A stretch of 64,000 nucleotides of DNA from Roseiarcus sp963822215 (lineage in GTDB: Bacteria; Pseudomonadota; Alphaproteobacteria; Rhizobiales; Beijerinckiaceae), in contig CAWGGX010000013.1 of the NCBI GenBank assembly GCA_963822215.1, positions 1 to 64,000 on the forward strand, in the 5' to 3' direction. Numbering within the stretch: position 1 is the stretch's first letter; every line of letters begins with the position of its first letter. The notes below the pieces were generated by a model, which was not told the origin of the DNA, did not search any database, and was given only the letters and a program-made list of their open reading frames with translations. This document shows positions 59,267 to 64,000 of the stretch, in pieces. Position numbers and translations under genes: made by a program.

Positions 59267-59677
59267 TCACAGCGTGCACTTGACCAGCGTGGTGTCGAGC
59301 GTCTTGTCGCCGTTCGGGCGGTAGACCATCTCGGTGCCGGACTTGACTTCGATCTCGACGGATTGCGACGTGTAGCTGATCGTGTCCCTGCAAATGAAAT
59401 CGAGCTTGGTCAGCCCCTTGTCGTGAGCAACGCTCGTGACCTGACAGGTCTGGTTGGGCTGTATGACTGTCCCCTGCTCGATGATCGCCGCCTGGGCGAA
59501 CTGGTCGACCGGCTGGCGAAAGGTCAGACCGCCCCCCTGTCGCACGAACAGCTTCTGGCAGTCGGCTTGCGACGTCGCCCAGGCGCCCGACAGCCGGCTG
59601 TCCAGCTCCGCGGCGCTTGCTGCGCCGCAACACAGAAGCAGCAGCGCGCCACCAGCAAACCGACAATTCATATTCAT
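59267..59677 (-). CDS. Hypothetical secreted protein
   Basis: A 136-residue protein with signal peptide MNMNCRFAGGALLLLCCGAASA. The mature part starts AELDSRLSGAWATSQADCQKLFVRQGGGLTFRQPV, has four cysteines at SQADC, NQTC, FICRD and VKC, and appears beta-rich, suggesting a lipocalin-like or small barrel fold; this is a guess. ATG 59677. It stands alone. Confidence 0.65.
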   Translation of the reverse strand: MNMNCRFAGGALLLLCCGAASAAELDSRLSGAWATSQADCQKLFVRQGGGLTFRQPVDQFAQAAIIEQGTVIQPNQTCQVTSVAHDKGLTKLDFICRDTISYTSQSVEIEVKSGTEMVYRPNGDKTLDTTLVKCTL

Positions 59678-59829
59678 GGTCTGACCCCGAACCCCTTTCG
59701 CGCATTTCGAAACGCGCGCAGGGGGACGATACTGCGCCGGACGCTCCGCCGCCAGCCGTCAATACGTAGACGGAACGCCGCGCCGCAAGCCGATTTCGCG
59801 GGTCCCGCCGTCCCTCGGCGGCGCGCCGG

Positions 59830-61020
59830 TCAGAAGAACGCCTGGATCCCAGTGATCGCGCGCCCGAGGATAAGGGCGTGGATGTCGTGCGTGCCCTCGT
59901 AAGTGTTGACCACCTCGAGGTTGACGAGATGGCGGGCGACGCCGAACTCGTCGCTGATGCCGTTGCCGCCCATCATGTCGCGGGCCGCTCGGGCGATGTC
60001 GAGCGCCTTGCCGCAATTGTTGCGCTTGAGGATCGAGGTCAGCTCCAAGGGCGCGGCGCCCTCGTCCTTCAGCCGCCCGAGGCGCAGGCAGCCCTGAAGG
60101 CCGAGCGCGATGTCGGTCAGCATGTCGGCAAGCTTCTTCTGGATGAGCTGGTTCGCCGCCAGCGGACGGCCGAACTGCTTTCGATCGAGCACATATTGCC
60201 GGGCGCGCCGGAAGCAGTCCTCTGCGGCCCCGAGCGCGCCCCAGGCGATGCCGTAGCGGGCGCTGTTCAGACAGGTGAACGGACCCTTGAGCCCGTGCAC
60301 CGCGGGGAAGGCGTTCTCCTCGGGGCAGAACACCTCGTCGAGCGCGATTTCGCCGGTAATCGACGTTCGCAGCCCGACCTTGCCGTGGATTGCCGGCGCG
60401 CTCAGGCCCTTCCAGCCCTTCTCCAGCACGAAGCCACGAATGTCGCCCGCGTCGTCCTTCGCCCAGACGACGAACACGTCGGCGATCGGGCTGTTGGTGA
60501 TCCACATCTTGGCGCCCGTGAGCCGGTAGCCGCCGTCGGCCTTGCGCGCCCGCGTGACGATGCCGCCGGGGTCCGATCCGTGATTGGGCTCGGTCAGGCC
60601 GAAGCAGCCGATCCACTCCCCGGTCGCGAGTTTCGGCAGATATTTCTGCTTCGTCGCTTCGTTTCCAAACTCGAAGATCGGCAGCATCACCAGCGACGAC
60701 TGGACGCTCATCATCGAGCGATAGCCGGAGTCGACCCGCTCGATCTCGCGCGCGATGAGCCCGTAGCTGACGTAATTCAGGCCTGCGCCGCCGTAGGTCT
60801 CGGGGATCGTCGCGCCGAGCAGGCCCAGTTCCCCCATGGAGCGGAAGATGCCGGCGTCGGTCTTTTCATGGCGGAAGGCGTCCTGCGCCTTCGGCAGCAG
60901 CCGTTCCTGCGCATAAGCCTGAGCCGTGTCGCGCACCGCGCGCTCGTCCTCGGTCAGCTGGCCTTCGAGAAAGAACGGGTCGTCCCACTGGAAGGAGGCG
61001 CGCGTCAACGAGGAAGCCAT
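59830..61020 (-). CDS. gcdH: Glutaryl-CoA dehydrogenase
   Basis: A 396-residue acyl-CoA dehydrogenase matching GcdH. Characteristic strings are FQWDDPFFLEGQLTEDE, ETYGGAGLNYVSYGLIAREIERVDSGYRSMMSVQSSLVM, GEWIGCFGLTEPNHGSDP, and the catalytic base E375 in VVNTYEGTHDIHALILGRAITG. It oxidatively decarboxylates glutaryl-CoA to crotonyl-CoA in lysine, hydroxylysine and tryptophan breakdown, passing electrons to ETF. It stands next to ETF-QO, which receives them. ATG 61020. Confidence 0.95.
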   Translation of the reverse strand: MASSLTRASFQWDDPFFLEGQLTEDERAVRDTAQAYAQERLLPKAQDAFRHEKTDAGIFRSMGELGLLGATIPETYGGAGLNYVSYGLIAREIERVDSGYRSMMSVQSSLVMLPIFEFGNEATKQKYLPKLATGEWIGCFGLTEPNHGSDPGGIVTRARKADGGYRLTGAKMWITNSPIADVFVVWAKDDAGDIRGFVLEKGWKGLSAPAIHGKVGLRTSITGEIALDEVFCPEENAFPAVHGLKGPFTCLNSARYGIAWGALGAAEDCFRRARQYVLDRKQFGRPLAANQLIQKKLADMLTDIALGLQGCLRLGRLKDEGAAPLELTSILKRNNCGKALDIARAARDMMGGNGISDEFGVARHLVNLEVVNTYEGTHDIHALILGRAITGIQAFF

Positions 61021-61123
61021 CGGAAATCTCCTGATCGCCGAGCCCGGCGAAGCCGGGCCTCACATGACAAACTCCGGCGAAGGCCGGGTCTCTCACCATC
61101 ACTCGGTCCGGCGAAGCGGGGCG

Positions 61124-62797
61124 TCACATGCCGGAATAGTTCGGACCGCCGCCGCCTTCCGGCGCGACCCAGACGATGTTCTGGGTCGGATCCTTGATGT
61201 CGCAGGTCTTGCAGTGGACGCAGTTCTGCGCGTTGATCACCAGCCGCTCGCCGCGCTCGTCGGTGTTGACGAATTCGTAAACCCCCGCCGGACAGTAGCG
61301 CTGCTCCGGGCCGGCGTAGCGGGCGAAGTTCACATCGACCGGGACTTTCGAATCCTTCAGCGTTAGGTGAGGCGGCTGATCCTCCTCGTGATTGACGTTG
61401 GCGATGAACACCGACCCCAGCCGATCGAAGGTCAGCTTGCCATCCGGCTTCGGATAGTCGATCCGCGGGCATTCCGACGCCGGCTTCAGAGAGGCGTAAT
61501 CGGGCTTCGGCGTGTGGATCGTCCATGGCGGCGAGGCGACCCCGATCTTCGGCAGAAGCCAGTGCTCGACGCCGGTCATCAACTCGCCGATGAGCGGCCC
61601 CTTCTTGAACCAGGGTTTGAAGTTGCGGCTCTGCTGCAACTCGTCGTAGAGCCAGCTCTTCCGGAAGAGCTCCGGAAAGGCCGTGAGTTCGTCTCCGCTG
61701 CGGCCGGCGGCGAGCGCCTCGGCCAGCGCCTCGGCGGCGAGCATCCCGCTCTTGATCGCCGCGTGGCTGCCTTTGACCCGCGCCGCGTTCATGAAGCCCG
61801 CATCGCAGCCGACCAGCGCGCCGCCCGGGAACACGAGCTTCGGCAAGGCCTGGGGACCGCCGTTGTTGATCGCCCGCGCGCCGTATTCGAGGCGCTTGCC
61901 GCCCTCGAGATGCGAGCGGATCGCGCGGTGCGTCTTCCAGCGCTGCATCTCCTCGAACGGGCTGAGCCAGGGGTTCGAATAGTCGAGGCCGATGACGAAG
62001 CCGACCGAAACAAGGTTGCCCTCGAGATGATACAGGAACCCACCGCCAAACGCGGTCCTGTCCATCGGCCAGCCCGCGGTGTGCATGACCTGGCCGGGTT
62101 CCGCCTTGTCCTCGGGAACCTCCCACAATTCCTTGACGCCGATGGCGTATGTCTGCGGGTCCTTGCCTTCGGCGAGCCGGAACCGCTCGAGAAGCTGCCG
62201 GCCGAGCTGGCCGCGCGCGCCCTCGGCGAAGATCGTGTAGCGGCCCGTCAGCTCCATGCCGAGCTGGAAGGAATCCTTCGGCTCGACGTCCTTGCCGATC
62301 CCCATGTTCCCGGTCGCGACGCCGCGCACCGAGCCGTCTTCGGCGTAGAGGATTTCGGCCGCCGCGAATCCCGGAAAGATCTCGACCCCGAGCGCCTCGG
62401 CCTGTTCGGCGAGCCATTTGACCACGTAGCCCAGCCGGACAATGTAGCATCCGTGATTGTGGAAATTGCGTGGAACCAGAAAGTCCGGAATGCGGCGCGA
62501 GCCGTTCTCGCGCAGGAGGACGACGTCGTCTCCAGTAACAGGCTGGTTGAGCGGCGCGCCGCGCTCCTTCCAGTCGGGAATGAGCTCGGTCAGCGCCCTG
62601 GGGTCCATGACCGCGCCGGACAGGATATGCGCGCCGGGCTCGGACCCCTTCTCCAGCACGACGACGGAAAGATCCGGGTTGACCTGTTTGAGATGGATGG
62701 CCGTCGCGAGCCCGGCAGGTCCCGCCCCGACGACCACCACGTCGTAGGCCATCAACTCGCGCGGCCCGAACTGTTCGAGAATTGCCTTCGGCGTCAT
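61124..62797 (-). CDS. Electron transfer flavoprotein-ubiquinone oxidoreductase
   Basis: A 557-residue membrane-associated flavoprotein. The FAD motif GAGPAG is at 24-29. The quinone-side sequence GAHILSGAVMDPRALTELIPDW and the C-terminal 4Fe-4S ligands (RYCPAGVYEF and NAQNCVHCKTCDIKDPTQNI) are conserved. It passes electrons from reduced ETF to ubiquinone. ATG 62797 is preceded by GAGGCAGAG; a longer frame exists to 62863. It is 100 bases upstream of gcdH, in the same direction. Confidence 0.96.
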   Translation of the reverse strand: MTPKAILEQFGPRELMAYDVVVVGAGPAGLATAIHLKQVNPDLSVVVLEKGSEPGAHILSGAVMDPRALTELIPDWKERGAPLNQPVTGDDVVLLRENGSRRIPDFLVPRNFHNHGCYIVRLGYVVKWLAEQAEALGVEIFPGFAAAEILYAEDGSVRGVATGNMGIGKDVEPKDSFQLGMELTGRYTIFAEGARGQLGRQLLERFRLAEGKDPQTYAIGVKELWEVPEDKAEPGQVMHTAGWPMDRTAFGGGFLYHLEGNLVSVGFVIGLDYSNPWLSPFEEMQRWKTHRAIRSHLEGGKRLEYGARAINNGGPQALPKLVFPGGALVGCDAGFMNAARVKGSHAAIKSGMLAAEALAEALAAGRSGDELTAFPELFRKSWLYDELQQSRNFKPWFKKGPLIGELMTGVEHWLLPKIGVASPPWTIHTPKPDYASLKPASECPRIDYPKPDGKLTFDRLGSVFIANVNHEEDQPPHLTLKDSKVPVDVNFARYAGPEQRYCPAGVYEFVNTDERGERLVINAQNCVHCKTCDIKDPTQNIVWVAPEGGGGPNYSGM

Positions 62798-63113
62798 CTC
62801 TGCCTCGCCCTCATTCCGTCCTGCGCGTTCCCGTCCGCCGACCAGGTTCCGGACCTGCGCCAAGCCTTCCTAGAATCGCAGGAGGCATATGTCACGGACA
62901 AATCGTTCAGGTCTAAACTAGTCTCGAAGGTCCTCGTGCGTCTATTGGCCCGGCCGCCACGGCGTCCGGACCGGACGGCGACCGGGATCCGGGCGCAGAG
63001 GCGCGCCCCGGCGGAGGACCGGACACGCGCCCGTTCAAGACGAATCGGAAAGCTCTCGGCGGCGATGGCCATGCGTCTCTCGGTGTTATCGTGCGCCGAA
63101 GCGCGACGTCTCG
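62798..63113. other. Gene-free spacer
   Basis: 316 bases between ETF-QO and the ligase remnant. Only spurious open frames occur. The ETF-QO promoter should lie here; TTTAGACCTGAACG around 62910-62920 (minus strand) is the least GC-rich part. No repeat is recognised. Confidence 0.4.
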
Positions 63114-64000
63114 CTACAACGTCGCGTTGCGCAACATCTCGCGCAGCCAGAACTTCTGGATCTTGCCCGAAGGGGTCGCCGGCGGGGCGTCGCGCACAAT
63201 CAGCTTCTCCGGAATGTATTGCGTGGCGACCTTCTGCGCCTTCAGAAAATCGCTCATGCCGGCGAAGTCGATCGTCTGGCCGCTTTTCACGACAACCACC
63301 GCGCAGGCGCGTTCACCCAAGCGCTCGTCGGGATAGGCGACCACGGCGACCTGCGCGACCGCGGGATGCCGGTAGAGAAGCGACTCGACTACGACGGCCG
63401 GAATGTTCTCCCCGCCGCGGATGATGACGTCCTTGGTGCGGCCGCTGATGCGGATGTAGCGGTTGGCGTCCATGGTGGGTGCCCGACGTGTAGATGAGCT
63501 GGGTGATGTCGTCGGGGCCCGGCCGACTCCGCGTCAAGATCGAATCCGCGTCCGGCGCCCTCTCCCATTCGGGCGCGGTCAGCAAGGCGTCAAAATCGTC
63601 CTCTCCCCCGCCCCCAACGACGACGACCCGGGCGAGGTCCGGTAGGTCCTTCTGCAGTTCGCGCGCCATCGCCCCATGGTCGAAATGGCGAAAGGTCTTG
63701 GGGACGATCAGAACCTTAGCTTCGCTATGGCGCAGCATGAACGACAGCTCGTGTTCCCGGAAGATCGGCATGGGCAGATTGAGGACCGCGCCAATGCGCG
63801 AACAGGCAAGATAGAGCGCGGTGAACCGCCAACCGTTCGGAAGCTGCATGGGGACGACGTCGTTGCGGCCGACGCCGAGACGGGCGAGGCCGACTGCGAT
63901 CCGGTCCGCCATCGCGGCGAGTTCCCGGTAGGCGAATCGTCGAGCCTCCCCGGATTCGCGCTCGACGGCGGTCAGCGCGAGCCTGTCGGGGCAATGGACG
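63114..64000 (-). pseudogene. AMP-dependent acyl-CoA ligase, internally deleted
   Basis: The gene enters from beyond the window end and reads VHCPDRLALTAVERESGEARRFAYRELAAMADRIAVGLARLG..., through LPNGWRFTALYLACSRIGAVLNLPMPIFREHELSFMLRHSEAKV to DITQLIYTSGT, the start of the ATP-binding P-loop. It then jumps, after HH, in another frame, directly to MDANRYIRISGRTKDVIIRGGENI and GKIQKFWLREML. About 250 residues between, including the adenylation core, are missing. The remaining strings resemble cyclohexanecarboxylate-CoA ligase-type enzymes. It cannot be active. Confidence 0.88.

Overview
The window is GC-rich alphaproteobacterial chromosome, most likely Hyphomicrobiales (Rhizobiales). The signs are DUF6489, DUF6460, DUF3141 and DUF502 proteins, a GlnE next to a DegP/two-component cluster, a giant NdvB-type cyclic glucan synthase, a CIRCE-controlled groESL operon, and small palindromic repeats of the kind scattered through Rhizobiales intergenic DNA. 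I cannot name the genus. No rRNA, tRNA, CRISPR array or prophage was recognised.

Layout. 1-2.9 kb is a graveyard: an IS91-type transposase tail, palindromic repeats, a solo IS1595-type end, and an intact-looking PIN toxin/Phd-YefM antitoxin pair with a palindromic operator candidate. 2.9-8 kb holds an SDR oxidoreductase, a zinc alcohol dehydrogenase, UbiK, a YbjN protein, rpmF and an EamA exporter. 8-15 kb is an envelope-stress and nitrogen block: DegP, an OmpR-type regulator, a histidine kinase and GlnE, followed by a duplicated piece of the glnE 3' end. 15.5-21 kb carries an AmpD-like amidase, two tandem glycine-zipper lipoproteins, DUF6460, ClpB and DUF6489. 21-27 kb has a TetR regulator and a YhhJ/RbbA/HlyD export system in which adaptor and ATPase are read as one frame. 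27-29 kb has PPK2 and a membrane protein. 29-30.6 kb is an IS1182-type element with a broken transposase. 30.7-46 kb is an accessory, stress-flavoured region: DUF3300 with a C-terminal S74-like domain, two DUF502 proteins, two transglutaminases, a GNAT enzyme, a secreted papain-like protease, DUF2252, DUF3141 and many small secreted proteins. It contains a perfect FNR/FixK-type site between two divergent genes. 46-57 kb is NdvB and groESL. 57-64 kb has an HTH protein with a repeat-derived tail, a second GNAT enzyme, glutaryl-CoA dehydrogenase, ETF:ubiquinone oxidoreductase and an acyl-CoA ligase pseudogene.

How the genes work together. Three themes stand out. Proteostasis and envelope stress: DegP with its kinase/regulator pair, ClpB and GroESL. 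Low-energy or low-oxygen survival, which is inference: PPK2, DUF3141, DUF502 and the FixK-type box. Lysine/tryptophan-type catabolism: GcdH feeding electrons through ETF to ETF-QO and quinone.

Two patterns deserve attention. (1) At least five otherwise intact genes between 30 and 49 kb, and probably the HlyD/RbbA junction at 26 kb, each differ from a continuous frame by the equivalent of one extra base. This looks more like assembly error than independent decay. (2) Several pieces are duplicated within the window: the glnE tail, the hlyD-ppk2 divergent promoter, DUF502, GNAT and transglutaminase genes, palindromic repeats, a 24-bp hairpin and IS1595-type ends.
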